Of a DNA stretch of 64,000 bases, positions 24,748 through 37,300 are shown piece after piece (position 1 is the first letter of the stretch; every line of letters starts with the position of its first letter). This DNA comes from Hydractinia symbiolongicarpus. Lineage: Eukaryota; Cnidaria; Hydrozoa; Anthoathecata; Hydractiniidae. Position numbers and translations under genes: made by a program. The DNA lies in contig NC_079875.1 of NCBI RefSeq assembly GCF_029227915.1, positions 18,221,001 through 18,285,000 on the forward strand, in the 5' to 3' direction. The notes beneath the pieces were generated by a model. The model saw nothing but the letters and a program-made list of their open reading frames with translations. It was not told where the DNA came from and ran no database searches.

Positions 24748-26738
24748 TGAAAGCCACCCCCCCCCCCCCTCCTGTTTAATTTCTAAGTCTTTTTAACTAT
24801 TTATAGGATATTATGATATTATATATAAAAATAATATTAGTACGTTTCCTATTGTTTTTTTTTTGTTGTTGCTTTAGTATTTGCTCGTCTCCTTATTTTT
24901 GGAAGGGAATTTTTTTGCCGATCTTGTTCATGAGTGTTTCACGAGAGAGTTAAACAAGTGCATGTATTTTTTATATTATTTTTGACAAATATGTTTTTCT
25001 TTATATTTATTTAATATTTTTTAAGGGACTGAAATATTTGAAGATGCCTATATATATTTTTCATTTTGTATTTATTGTTTGTTTCGTGAAAATGGAAAAT
25101 TTTGTGTCAGTTAATTTCCAAATTAAATAATTAACTCATCTCTGGTTTAAAAGTTATATCTGATCTCTGGTTTTACATGATCAGATAAGCTTTAGATGTT
25201 AGTACTTGGAAAGAGGGCTGGTAACTAGTATAATAACTAAAAGTTATTTCTTGCAAATTGAGTATCTACCATGTTTTGTTATTTTGATCCACGCATTTTT
25301 AAAAATTACGACAATTTAAAAAATGGCGTGTAGGAATGCATTTCTCAATTTTGTATCTTATCAAGTAGCTATTGGTAAACTCGTGACTGTGGACTTTTTT
25401 CCGATTTTATCAATGAAGAGGATTCTATGTCCAAAATTTGTCAATGAAATGCTATACATAGGTTTATAGGTATCCAAAACGTCGGAGATAAAACCTTGAA
25501 TTACGACTCAGTCGATTCTGGGAAACCTGATTGATGTTTGGTTACAAGGAGTTATGATTGAGTCGATATCCTGTTTTTATTAAGAAGTCAAACAACAGAA
25601 TTTCCTATCATGACTTCGTTAAAACGCGAAAAAAATACAGAACTTGGTCCGTTATCATGCGCTCTGGCTCAACCTCACAGCCGCAACCGTGATATGAATT
25701 AGTGAAAAGGAGAGTAGAATTCAAAGCATCAAAATCACAAACATTTAGGAACGCAGTTTCTATGTAAAGTAACGCACTGCGAACTTCTCAAGCTTTTCTT
25801 ATAATCGACCACAAAAGACTCAGTTAGATCCAAAACCTTAATCGCTACGCCCCAAATTTCCGATTTTTTGACCTTTTCGGGTTGTGGAGCGGATTGACCA
25901 ATAACGCAGGCATTATGGAGCACATTTTTTACGCTCTTTACTTGCCTTCTATCCCTGGCAAAATACAACCTTTACAGCCTATTGGTTGCAATGGTCAAGT
26001 TATTCTGTCTGGTCGTTTTGCGAAATAGTTAAAGGAAGTAAATTTTCATGTCGAGGGTTGTATCAGCTCGAATAAAACAAAAAAAACAAAAACAAAGTTT
26101 ATTTTCGACAATCTCTAATGAACACTCTGGCCCACACAAAGTCTGGTGAGAATATAACTATGTTATTGTAGTTGGCTATATAAATTACTCTAATTTAGGT
26201 ATCCAATAAACAATCTTTTGAAAGCTATTTTTTTTTTTGCAGTAATATTTAATAACATATTTTAATACGTGGCATAAAATTTGAACTTATTAAAAAAAAA
26301 TCTTGATAAAATCTCTTTCCTTTGATACTTCATCCCACTTGTGGTGGAAGAATACTATCCTTAATGAAATGAAAAATTAAAATGTAATCCTTTAATTAAG
26401 CGTAGAATTTAAAAATGGCTCACAACTTTTGTAGTGAGACTTTCGAGGTTGTTTTGTAGCTTGTTGGAAAAAGGAGGAAAAAATAACTGATAACGTTTAA
26501 AATATCTTAGGCTTCACAATGCAATCAACCACTTTCAGTTTCTTTGTAACGACATCTCAGAAACAAAACACGTAATTTGTAATTTAATTTCACCAATTTC
26601 TGTCGACAATATCCTATCTACGAAATAAAAGCTTAGTCTGTCGCCTTTTTAAGTAAATTAATTAAAAAGAAGAAACCGTCGCTCAAAGTGTTTTTCTCTT
26701 GAAAGTATAAGAGACAAAAAGTGGCTATTATTACAGGA
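24748..26738. other. Intergenic, no gene recognised
   Basis: Contains a C homopolymer at about 24756-24769 and AT-rich sequence. The open frame at 25735-25968 (minus) has no motif I recognise. Confidence 0.5.
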
Positions 26739-26830
26739 CTAGCTGGGCGTTAAGCACCAGGCAGAACACATTAGTACAGGCCGTATACGGTCTGTTGCAA
26801 ACCCAGTGAAATCTTTACAGCATTTCGGGT
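26739..26830 (-). mobile_element. Terminus of a Helitron-like element (family 3)
   Basis: CTAGCTGGGCGTTAAGCACC followed by TTAGTACAGGCCG resembles the terminus and the internal TTAGTACAGG repeats at 47751-48480. Only this end is visible. Confidence 0.4.
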
Positions 26831-27481
26831 GTAATGTATTTTTCAAAAAAAAATAGAATATTTCCTCATCTCGTCATTCTCGTCAATTTTTTCTCATGTC
26901 GTCATTCTCTCATATTAACAAACAGTTGGCCAGCGGCGATAAGTTCCTGTAGAAGTTCATCAAACATTAATCTTTTGTGAAACCAGGACGATTTATTACA
27001 TGCAAACCAAAGAATAATTCTCGTATAAAAATTTTTAAAATTTTACTCAACATAAAATAAAAACCATCTGTATTTGACTGCTTTCACCTTTAAGCTACAG
27101 CTATCCTAAACCCAAAAAACACCCGGGATTTTTTTACTTTTTTTTCATCGTTATGGATCTCACGCTGACAAAAAGACAATTTGTATTATTATAGAGATTG
27201 AGAAAAGGCGCCAAGCAAAAAAGATGCGTAGGGAGATATCGAAAGGTATTTCTGGGGAATGAGCGAAAGTTAGGATAATACAGTCAAGAAAGAGTTAGAT
27301 ATTTTTTTTCTGTTTTTAAAATCCGGTAGGGTGCCACATTGTGCATGTGATCGGCAACGTCACAAAAAAGTAACAAATACTTTCGCCTACTGTGTAAAGT
27401 GAAGTACGCTGATTTCGCACCACGTGTCAACAGTCCAAAAAAAACAGGAGACAAACACTTCCCGGTCGAGATTAAACAAAA
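26831..27481. other. Intergenic, nothing recognised
   Basis: No coding or repeat feature supported. Confidence 0.4.
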
Positions 27482-27635
27482 CTAGTCGTTAGCCCGTGGA
27501 AAAATCCACGGGTCCGCCCGTCCTTTTTATACCACATTGCGTGCGTCTCGCTACCTGCGCAGCTAAGCTATCATTTTGCGTGACAGACAGACAGACGGAT
27601 GGACAAACGGACGTATACGGGTATTATAATATAGA
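27482..27635 (-). mobile_element. Helitron-like non-autonomous element, 154 bp
   Basis: On the minus strand it starts TCTATATTATAATACC, ends CTAG, and has the hairpin CCCGTGGATTTTTCCACGGG just before CTAG. It sits between A and T. A TC start, a CTRR end, a subterminal hairpin and insertion at AT are the hallmarks of Helitrons. The interior carries ACAG/CGGA tetranucleotide repeats. Other copies lie at 29988, 43478-44260, 51868 and 63384. Confidence 0.8.
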
Positions 27636-29987
27636 TAAGCTTCCAACCGCAAAAGGGATTACTATCTAAAAGATCCGTATTATAAGTTTAATAAGCTTCC
27701 TATCCAATTACAAAAACTTTCACACATCTATCGCTTTCGAAAGCAGTAGTTTGTATAAGCTGAAGGAAGTAAGAAATTAGTCAGTAAAGTTTCGTTATTC
27801 TTACTTCGATAATTTTAAAAACTAGCAAAGCATCTTATGTGTGTGAAATCTTTACTACCAAATTCTCATTAAGAGGAACGTTCCGAGTGAAATAAATATC
27901 TTCCGCCAATCGAAGGTAGATTTGATTTCTAAGTTTATCGCCGCATCACCCAATCATATTTTTTTTATATTCAGCCTAAGATATGAGATATGCTAGTTGC
28001 TGTAACTATTTGGTGATTCGGTGTCCGACACTAGTTGTGGAAACCAAATTATGTACACTTGTAATCAGAGATCGTGTTGTTAATGTGCAGTTAAAATGAC
28101 AGATGAAAAGAACCGTGTGCAATCTTGTCAGCAACAATAGAGCGGAATAAAATTTTGTAGAGAAAAGCGTACTATCCTTTTAAAGCCTACCTGTCACTGC
28201 CATTAAGTTAATCTCAAATACAATCGTAAGAATAAGAATGCATTTTTTCTCTACTTTAGTCACTTCTCCTCCACCATATTAAAAATGATTATTACTCTTA
28301 ACTTATTTCGCGATTTGATATCATCGACGTTAGTCAGGGCTTCTTATGTAAATGGGACGAATTATAGTGGTTTTATGGTCACTGTACCCTATAGTGTATG
28401 GTCCCATCAACAAATACAACATTAAAACCCCAACATTTTACCGACGTTGTTAATATAAACAAAAAATTCCCTTGTAGTCCCCTATTAAAATTTTGACCAT
28501 TTTGCTGATCATTCAATATGTCGATTGAATTTGAATGAAAATCGCTTGTTTAACTTTGTTTATTTACCCTAAGTACTCACTTATAAATGCAAATCAGGAA
28601 AGGTAGTTGTATTTTCGAAAATATTAATATATATGAGTAATTCAAGATAAGTTTTTTCAAAGTGGGAGGTGAGTTTTAAGTTAATAAAAAGATTTTCAGC
28701 TGAGAGTTTCTTAATTAAAAAAACAATTATCTCAACACTACTATTCTTTCTTCGTTTTATAAAAGCCTTAAAATGGTGTAAAATCGAGTTCTGCTTTCAA
28801 AATACCTTGGTGAAAATAAAACAACAAAAACAATCTTTTTTATCTTTTAAATGATGTGTATTCCAAATTTTGAAATCTACACTAACAACATTCTGTTGTA
28901 CAAAAGTAGGTTCTCGCGAATTTCTGTCAATTCAGTCATTCGCGATATTCATGTTGTAAAAACCTTGTTTTGAGAGAAAATAAAAGAAAATCAGTCAATA
29001 TGTTTGCGTAAATTTTTGACCTCGCCTGACTTTGTTTATATAACGTCACATAAATAATTTTTTTTTCGCCGACATTGTGCCAGTTGTGGAAGTAAAGAGG
29101 CAATAGTCAGTGACCGTTTACACAGGGTCTGAGAATCTTTACGTTAATGATGACGATTTCTCCGATGAATCTGATTGAGACTAAAGAATTTGGTGTTAAT
29201 GAAGGACGAAATGTCTTCCAACATGTGGTAGTACAGAAATTGTGCTGAAAAAAAATCAAACATGTAAGTTTTGTATTTTTTGAAGTAGTTGCCATTCGCA
29301 AAATTAAATTCTCGCGAAATCTAAAAAAATGCAAAAATTATAATTCGCGGAATTGCTCATTAAATTCTTGCCAAAATTAATTCTCGCGAAAATTTATTCC
29401 ACTGACGCAGTGTGTGCAATTGTTATCGGTGATGCGAATGCTACAGTCAGTTTTATTGAACTTTTTCTTTCCAATGAACTTTCCTTTTTATCAAAGTCTA
29501 TTAGCTTTTTCATTATTCAATCAAGATATTACCGAATCATACGAGCAGAGACTTTCCTGTTTTTGTTATTTTCTTTTTATTTTTACGCGTAAGTTAGTTC
29601 CAACTATTTTTTCAATTAAAAAAATGGGAAAGTATTTTTACTCAAAAAGTAAGGATTTTCCTCACAACGTTTTCCACTTAAGAAATGAAGAACGTAGCAT
29701 CAGTCATAACTGAGAACTTTGTGACTGTTATCACTGGTAATACAGTACATTAAAAATTTTAAATTTTCAGGATGATTTTCAGCCTTATTTTGGCTTCTAT
29801 TTTTGTTTATTAAGTTATGACTACTTTCCGCGTGACGTGTTTTGATTTCATTTTGAGAACATTGGGCATGTGCGCACTTTTGTTTAGCTAAAAAAAAGAC
29901 TTACACAGGGTAAAATATCCACTATTGAGGATTAAGGATTTATTGTGGTAGCATAAGATCCAAAAAGAACTGGAATTAAATTTTAAC
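27636..29987. other. Intergenic, no gene recognised
   Basis: AT-rich. Segments near 28910-28950 and 29290-29400 contain TTCTCGCGAA-type words resembling the termini of the element at 36540-37692, probably decayed relatives. The short ORFs at 28669-29713 have no motifs. Confidence 0.45.
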
Positions 29988-30139
29988 AATACCCGTATAC
30001 CTCTGTCCGTCCGTCCGTCCGTCCGTCCGTCTGTCTGTCACGCAAAATGGTAGCTTAGCTGCGCAGGTAGCGAGACGCACACAATGCGGTATAAAAAGGA
30101 CAGGCGAACCTGTGGATTTTTCCACGGGCTAACGAGTAG
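29988..30139 (+). mobile_element. Helitron-like element, 5'-truncated
   Basis: Starts at ATACCCGTATAC (the TCTATATT start is missing), has an extended CCGT tetranucleotide run, the hairpin arms TGTGGATTTTTCCACGGG, and ends GTAG instead of CTAG. Confidence 0.75.
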
Positions 30140-30865
30140 TATTCTTCTAATTCTTCTTAAAAATTTTAAATTTAAGCAAATATTTCTTTTTTTAGATGGA
30201 ATACTTTGATTACTGTGGTCTGTTGCTTATATTTTCTACCTACAGAAATGCTAGCACAAAAAAACCGCAAACTTTTTAACTAAACATAGGCAAGTCATCT
30301 ATAGACCCTCTTGCAGCAGCACCAACTTTAATATCAGCAAAATAGACATGCAAGTGATAAGAAGTTAAGTTACTTCTCCACAGTCAGTGAAAAAAAAATG
30401 CAATAAATTCAAATAATCGGAAGAAGATGTTACATCATCGGCAAAACGTGAAGACATAACTACTGTTAGGGATAATTCCCAACCTTTTCTATTTTGAAGC
30501 AAAGCAGAAATATAAGAAGAATCGGGTAGAAAATCAAAAACAGAGCTTGACCATTCAAAAAGCATACTCAATTACTCACAAAGAACTGACAAGCCGCCTA
30601 TGAAGTCATATGACTGCTAAAATCCGATTCGACAAATTGTCGGGTTGATCATTTTTCTTGTGTGATTAAACAATATTCATCGAATGGATAGTAGTCATTT
30701 TGTTGACTAATTTTTCGAGTCATCGAGATGGTTTGTTATGTGATCGAGTCTCGAATGTCTTGTTGAGTCGTCTATGGATTTCTTAAGTCGTTGAATGGTT
30801 TGTAGAATCGTCAAATGGTTGGACAGTCATACCTAGCAAGTCAGTAATTAAGCATACGAATAAAT
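30140..30865. other. Intergenic with TCGA-rich degenerate repeats
   Basis: From about 30610 to 30830 many short words such as GTCGAATGGTTTGT and ATCGAG recur; complementary words recur at about 32645-32705 beyond the transposon at 30868-32134. The transposon may have landed inside an older repeat. No gene. Confidence 0.4.
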
Positions 30866-31170
30866 TACAGTGGTACCTCTATTAACGGTCAACTCCATAC
30901 ATCGGTCACCTCCTGATAAGCGGCCAAAAAAGAAAATCCCTGCCGAATTCATGGTCAAACTCTTATAAAAACCCCTCCATACATCGGTCACCTCCAATCA
31001 AAGGCCAAACGACCACTTTCTATTGTCCCAATGTCTAATTTCACCTCTATTAACGGTTAAATAAAATCTTTATGCAAGCAAATGAAAGGAAAAATAAAAA
31101 CAATTGTTTTTTTTATTTACAATAGGTATATTTCTTCACAATATATCATGTTTGAAATTTTCTACTGAGG

Positions 31171-31644
31171 TCAGTAGCATGTGAAAGGATATTTTTTCGT
31201 AACTTGCTCTAGCCACTTTAATGCTTTCACATGTCCCCTTGCTTGATATGTTACGGGTATTTCAAGTCCTAAACCAGCCCCACGATTTACTTTCATTCCA
31301 GTAACAGTACATAATATGGTAGATCCAGGCAGTAAAAGGAAGTTTGAAAAAGCCTTGCTCAAACCCAGAGGAGCATGCCCTACAACATATGAATTACGCA
31401 TGATGGAAACATCGTAAGTATCATGAGGATTGTCAGTTTTTCGCGTACAAACCAAAACTTCTCCATCAAATGGATTCCAGATGTTCATATATACGTGGTA
31501 ACTCCTTGCATGAGAATTGAAGGAAAAAAAATTTGCTTCGTCAATGACAACCGGCAAAGGTTCGTCGCTATTGTCAGTCATTTGTTTATTTCTTCTTTGG
31601 TCATAACAGCAGCAGCAGTGATATGAAGTAAACCAGTTCTTCAA
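31171..31644 (-). CDS. Stand-alone HIRAN-domain protein inside a Tigger-like transposon
   Basis: 157 codons, intact. Residues about 48-135 match the HIRAN fold: SYHVYMNIWNPFDGEVLVC, NPHDTYDVSIMR, YVVGHAPLGLSKAFSNFLL, STILCTVTG, GLGLEIPVTYQ. In HLTF-type proteins this domain binds 3' single-stranded DNA ends at stalled forks; here it stands alone with a short C-terminal tail (HVKALKWLEQVTKKYPFTCY). The first Met is 31644; a Met at residue 22 (MTDNSDEP) is the likelier start, since the preceding segment is Cys-rich and overlaps the neighbouring ORF's upstream region. A TTTATT at about 31110 could be a minus-strand poly(A) signal. The function within the transposon is unknown. Confidence 0.75.
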   Translation of the reverse strand: MKNWFTSYHCCCCYDQRRNKQMTDNSDEPLPVVIDEANFFSFNSHARSYHVYMNIWNPFDGEVLVCTRKTDNPHDTYDVSIMRNSYVVGHAPLGLSKAFSNFLLLPGSTILCTVTGMKVNRGAGLGLEIPVTYQARGHVKALKWLEQVTKKYPFTCY

Positions 31645-31649
31645 TATGT

Positions 31650-31907
31650 TTGTATCAAGAAAGTATTTTGCAACATGTTTATTCGAACTTTCGAATCAGA
31701 ATAGAAACACCACGAGAAGTCGAGGATGATTTTGATATTAAACGACCAGAGTTAAAAATAAAGTCAAGTCAAGCAGCCTTATCTATTGTAGATGATTTGA
31801 ACAACTTTTGTGAAACAATAGGCGATGCTGACTTAATAAGTGCTTTGAATCTTGTCACACTACGAACTGAAGCATTTAGGCTAAAAATTGTTTCACAAAA
31901 AAAGTAA
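31650..31907 (+). pseudogene. C-terminal fragment of a Tigger/pogo-like transposase (tentative)
   Basis: 85 codons without a clear start. The segment KSSQAALSIVDDLNNF followed by ADLISALNLVTLRTEAF resembles the helical tail of Tigger/CENP-B-type transposases (two helices near the C-terminus that begin with an S/T-x-x-x-A motif). No catalytic DDE residues are present. AATAAA occurs at about 32034. The reading depends mainly on the pogo-type ends of the host element. Confidence 0.4.
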
Positions 31908-32136
31908 CAGATTATTTTAGTAAAAAGTTGTAACATGATTGTAGATTGTACTGATAAGATCATGTATTTACATGTGTTTATCTTAATCATGAATCATTCT
32001 TTGAGCCCCTCCCACGACCAGACTTTTTGATAAAATAAAGGATGTTCATATAAAACCTCCATACATCGGTCACTTCTAATGCAACAGCCACTCAGCTGGG
32101 TCCCCCAAAATGGCCGCTATTAGAGGTTCCACTGTA

Positions 32137-34200
32137 TAACCATTACACGAAATCAATCAATTCACAACCCCTGACATATAAAACCAACAAATTATAGACG
32201 AATTTTTGAAAGTCATACAACCTTGTTCTCAGCTCCTACACTCTTGGTTAATAGGCGAATCAATTGTTATCCTGTTTTTGTATTTTGAGTATATTTTTTA
32301 GCGTTATGACCACTGCCACTTACACTAGCAGTATTTATCCTGCAGAAACATCTAAATAATATCAGGGCGTGAAAAGCGTTAAAAGAAATCTACTTCGTAT
32401 GTAAAAAAAAAAAAATCAAAAAAAAGAAAACGATTGTACACAAAAACAACTCTCCCCCTTAACCCTATTCTCGACTCCAAGATCCGTTGAATATTTTTTG
32501 TCATCGCAAGCCAATTCCTGTGTGTGTTTTTATAACTCGTGTTAAATTCACACGAATATAGCATTTCCATGTAAATATCAGGAAGATGACCGAGGGCATT
32601 TTTTAAACGATTTTTAGACAAACAATTTGCCAATTTTACCATCATTTAACGACAAAACATTCGAAAACTCGACAAATCATACGACGATTCGACGAAATGA
32701 CCACCATTTAACAAATATTGCTAAATTGCAGGAAAAGACTTCTAGATAGACCTGAAGACTTGTAGAATCGAATATTGGCAACGACCTAACTTCATACCAT
32801 ATTTTACCTTGATGTGACCCTGATGCTGTGGTGCAACAATACCTGCTTGCATTGAGTGGTGGATTATCAATACCAGCAAATACAACAGCAAAAGGTCTTA
32901 TCAAATAATATCCTCATATTGTAGGTGGCGTCCATGTTGCGTCTTTATGTTGGATAAAGTTTGCAAAAATTTGACATTCTAGACGGTGCTTGATACATTT
33001 CTTCTTTCATGACATCGTATCTAAAGTTAAACAACATACCACCTGTCATCAATATCGATCAGACGCAGTTAAAATATATGCCTGGTTGGTAAGAAAACAC
33101 CTACAACAAAAAAAGGAGACTGCAGAGTGAATTAAAGAAGTTCGGACAAACGATCACCAACTAAAGCATTTGGCATTTCATTGAACAGAAGATTTCTTCA
33201 AACTAATTTATGGTTGTAAGAACAATCAAAGTTGTCAGAGATTTTAATTTCAAAAGGGGTGTTAATGCGAAGTATCTTTCAAATGCTACTGTATTCGGAG
33301 TTTTTTGTCCTTTGTCGTCCTCGCCTTCTATTGCCTTTTAAAAAGTTCGGTATTAAAATGTTTTACCGTCGAATCGCTAGATTTCTCTTAAAACTCGGAA
33401 ATAAATTGTATAGAGATAGAATATTAGAAAATATAAAATAGAAGTGGTTACATTGCTTATTTATGAAACGATGATAACAAGAAAAAAAAGGTAATCCTCT
33501 GCAGGATATTAGTTTCAAAGTTTAAAACGAATTTCTTTCTCAGCGAGCAACAAAAGCGAATCGTGAAAGTTTATTTTGAAAAAATCTACCAATTTCAGTT
33601 AATCGCGAAAGCTTTTCTCGCAAAAGTTTTTAAAAGTTTATCTACTCGCGAAAGTTTCTTCTGTTAAAGATTTTGTAAGATGTCTTTAAATCATATGCGT
33701 ATGCGATCGTATAAAGCAAAGGGAAATGCTGAGCTGATTATCATAATTTAACATATGTTCCTGTTTTAACATAATTCGTATAAAAATAGCAAAAAATCGC
33801 CCTACAATCTGATTTTGCCTAATTTTCAAATAGGTTTAATACGTATCCAAACATAATAATTTCCCTAGCGGCTTTGACCACATAGGCAACAGACCATATG
33901 GGGACGAGGATGAAAAAATTACCCTGTGCCCTTGGTCTCGGGTCCAATGCCTAGGGTCCTTGGTCCCGGCTTCCGCGCCAAAACTAAGCACTCTCCTACT
34001 TGGTGGATATATTAAATTACTCATGTCTTTTTTTAATTTAAAATAATTGGAAGGTGAAAAGTTAAAACTAGGAAATCACAACGTTTAAAGTAAATTTAAA
34101 TCAAAAAATGTGTAAATTTTCAAAAAATTACATTAAAGATTGTTTTTTGTTTGCTATTTGAAGGTTAATATTGTAGGAGGAGAGCAAACCAATCGATGAT
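32137..34200. other. Intergenic, no gene recognised
   Basis: Contains TCGA-rich words (32645-32705) and AATCGCGAAAG-type words (33545-33660). The ORF at 33232-33441 (plus) is basic and hydrophobic without a recognisable domain. Nothing else supported. Confidence 0.4.
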
Positions 34201-34204
34201 TCCG

Positions 34205-34221
34205 GCGCCATCAGTTTGAAA
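34205..34221 (+). promoter_or_regulatory. CDE/CHR-like cell-cycle element upstream of CKS1
   Basis: GGCGCC (34205-34210), five bases, then TTTGAA (34216-34221), about 100 nt before the CKS1 ATG. In vertebrate G2/M genes a GGCG-containing CDE followed after about four bases by a CHR (TTTGAA) recruits the DREAM/MuvB complex. The motif match is seen; the function is inference, and the spacing is slightly longer than the usual one. Confidence 0.4.
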
Positions 34222-34316
34222 TTCCTCAAACAGTGTTTAGACGTGTTACGTTTAGGTTGCGTTGAACAGACTCATTTCCTTCGTTTGTTTTATTACTTAT
34301 TTACTGCACTTACAAT

Positions 34317-37300
34317 ATGACTACTTACAAAAATATATACTACTCAGAACGTTACAAAGACGAAAGTAATGAATACAGGTAATAACTTTATTTTTTTATT
34401 TGTTTAGCTAACTAGATTAACTCGCTACCTAGCTCTAGCTACTTTTTGCCAACAAAAAGAGCTTAGTTTTATATTACTGAAGTCTGACCTTGTCTTTAAG
34501 GTTAAATTTTCGTGATATATATTTTCACAACATGAAGAGGAACAGCACCCATATTTTCACTTGGCGTCGATTTGTGGCGCCCATAGTTTAGTGGTTATCA
34601 TTCTTGTACTTTGTGCAGGAGACCGGGATTCGATTCCCCTTGGCGGCGATTTAATATAGGCAATTGAATATTACCATGTAAGAGAAATTAGGGAGATGGC
34701 GCACTGTATGGGCCGTTGGATGTTGCAGGGAGTTGTCTGGCAGAGCGCTGACCCTAAATGAGTTTGCGTAGCTCAAAGAGCATTAAATACTCCAGGACTC
34801 CCCATCAAAGCCATGGCCCCTTCTGGAAATAATAGACAAGGTATATCCCTCTATTTGTGAGGCTAGCCATGTAAAATATGCACATCTATCTACCTTTGAC
34901 ACCGCTAGGGTGATAACTCACTTGGAAATAGATAAATTCTGGTGTGACGTTATTATTTCTTTCGGCAGTAAGCTCTTAGGCTCTGACATTGGCGCGGCAG
35001 GACAAAAGATGATAGGTTTTAATGAAGAGAGGTCTGTGGATTTCTTCTCACTGCTGTAAATGTAAACAGAGGAATTTATCTATGGCACAAAAATTACAGG
35101 GGCTTTTAGGGCAAGTTAAGTGTTTTAAAGCACCAATGTTTTATCTTAGAACTTTACAGAAACTGTCAGAAAAAACAGAGTTTATGTGGGATAAACATGC
35201 CTTTTCTAGTGCAGTGCTTAAAATAACAGTCAGTCAATTTGACATTTGATCTTCAGTATACAAAGACAAACAGTCATGTTGACTGGTAACTCATGCAATC
35301 ATGCATTCTACAAGCAAAACAATCCAGGAATTCACACATAAAGAAATTCATTGTTTATCAATAGTGCAGCTAGCTAGCAAACCTCCAAAACTCTGAGACA
35401 ATGAGTAATCAATATCAACCTTGAACTAGATCTTTTAAAACAGTTTCATATCACCGCACATCATCATCATCATTCTCGGCTTAACGGTTGTTTTCCATGC
35501 TAGCATGGGTTTGACAGGGTATATTGATGACCCTCTTCCAATCTGATCTAGACTGTGTTAGATCTAAACCCAACTTCCTCTGTATCAAGTCTGTCCTTTT
35601 AACCCCCTTCCAAGTCTTTCTCGGTCTGCCTATGAGTTTTTTGCCCCAGGAACTATCAAGTCTCTACACTTTCTTATCCAATTATCCCTCTCCATTCTTT
35701 CCAAGTGCCCCAGCCAATTCAATCTTCTTATCTGGATCTGGATCTTTAATTCTACGGATACTTAGCCTGCTTCTTAGCTCATCTGAACTCTTTCTGTCTC
35801 TCAGATTGGCGTTACACATCCACCTAACCATTCTCATATCATTCCTTTCTAAACGGTCAATATCTTCCTGCTTCACTGCCCATGTCTCACTACCATACAA
35901 CATAACACTTCTTACACAGATCTCATACAACCTACCTTTTACCTCAATTGACAAGTCTCTGCTAGTCAACAAAGGAAGTAACTTTCTGAACTTTTTCCAA
36001 GCAGAACCTATCCTGCAAGTAACACTTCTTCCAACACTCCCTTCACTGCCCACCTTATCACCTAAGTAACAGAAGTTCTCAACTATCTCTAACAAGCCAC
36101 TGTTGTACATCATTGAAGCTGGATATACTTCATTCTCTATAATCTCACCTTTGCAACACTTGCATACAAACAGAATGTCAGCTCTTAACCTTCCACCAAT
36201 ACTACTGCACTTCTTATGTACCCAATGCTTGCAAGTCTGACAAAAAATTGATTTGCTACCAACCCCTTTCCTGCAAACTTCACAAGACCACTTTGCAACT
36301 ACAAGGTCACACTTCACTGCAATGCTACTAATCATGACTTTAGTCTTTGCTGTGTTCAACCTTAGCCCTTTCTCTTCTAGTCCTTTCTTCCACTTCTCAA
36401 ACTTTTCAACTAATTTTTCCATTGAATCTGCTATGAGAACTAAATCATCTGCATACAATAACTCCCATGCAGAATTAATAAGACGTGCAATAAATCGATC
36501 GCCTACCTAAAATTTCACCAAGTGACCTGTAAGTAGTTACCTTAGGAGTACTAATTTTCACGGGTATTTATTTTCGCGAGTCAAAAAAGTGTACTTCACA
36601 GGTATTAATTTTCGCAAATCGAAGAAATTTTGATTTTTAGCAAGTATTAATTTTTATGAATTGTTCAACTAAACTCAACATTTTACTTTACGAATAAAGA
36701 ATGTTCTAAACAAAAATAGCCTTCTATGTTCCATCATTTCACAAACGTTTGAATGTTCCTATTGTTTACTTTGTCACAAACGTTTGAAAAATGAATGGGA
36801 CTCTTGATATCCTACTTCAGAAAGAAAAAAATGTTCGAAAGATGACTTGTATCAGAACTCCTCCGACAGGATTAAAAATGTGTCTATGAAACAACATTTA
36901 TCTCTTGCCATTTCAAATTATGACGCAGAAAAGCATAGTTTTCAGTGCAGCAGTAAGAGGATTTCACGTATACAAGATGAGCTGGAAACCCGTGGAAGGA
37001 GAAATACTTGAATGTGTCCACGAGGAAAACAATCTCTATGATGTTTTTTCTATTAAAGCATGCAAATCAAATAATGCACAACGTGTGGTGGGACATCTTC
37101 CAATGGAGATATCAAGAATTACCAAATTCATACAAGCAACGGTAACTGAATTCATTATCGACGTAGCCCTCTTATTCAAGGTGGACTCGAGGTTCCTTGT
37201 CTTGCCAGCGTCACAATGTTCAGCAGCATAACAAACCATTCATGGATTGCCGGTATGAACAGTTTTTAGGAGAACTCTATCTGGAACCAAAAGATTAAGA

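Larger units (their letters stand above)
30868..32134. mobile_element. Tigger/pogo-type DNA transposon carrying a HIRAN ORF, 1.27 kb
   Basis: Terminal inverted repeats: left CAGTGGTACCTCTATTAACG, right end complementary to CAGTGGAACCTCTAATAGCG, each bordered by TA (30866-30867, 32135-32136), as for Tc1/mariner-pogo elements. CTCCATACATCGGTCAC recurs near both ends (30893, 30987, 32059). It holds a HIRAN-domain ORF (minus, 31171-31644) and a transposase-tail-like ORF (plus, 31650-31907), arranged divergently. The catalytic part of a DDE transposase is absent, so the copy is non-autonomous. Confidence 0.8.

Noticed and set aside
34576-34649. Functional tRNA gene
   Set aside because: The B box is good, but U33 is missing and the acceptor stem pairs poorly; a SINE-like body follows directly.
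35524-36069. 181-codon plus-strand ORF
   Set aside because: Antisense to the LINE copy; the minus strand shows the real RT and zinc-binding motifs.
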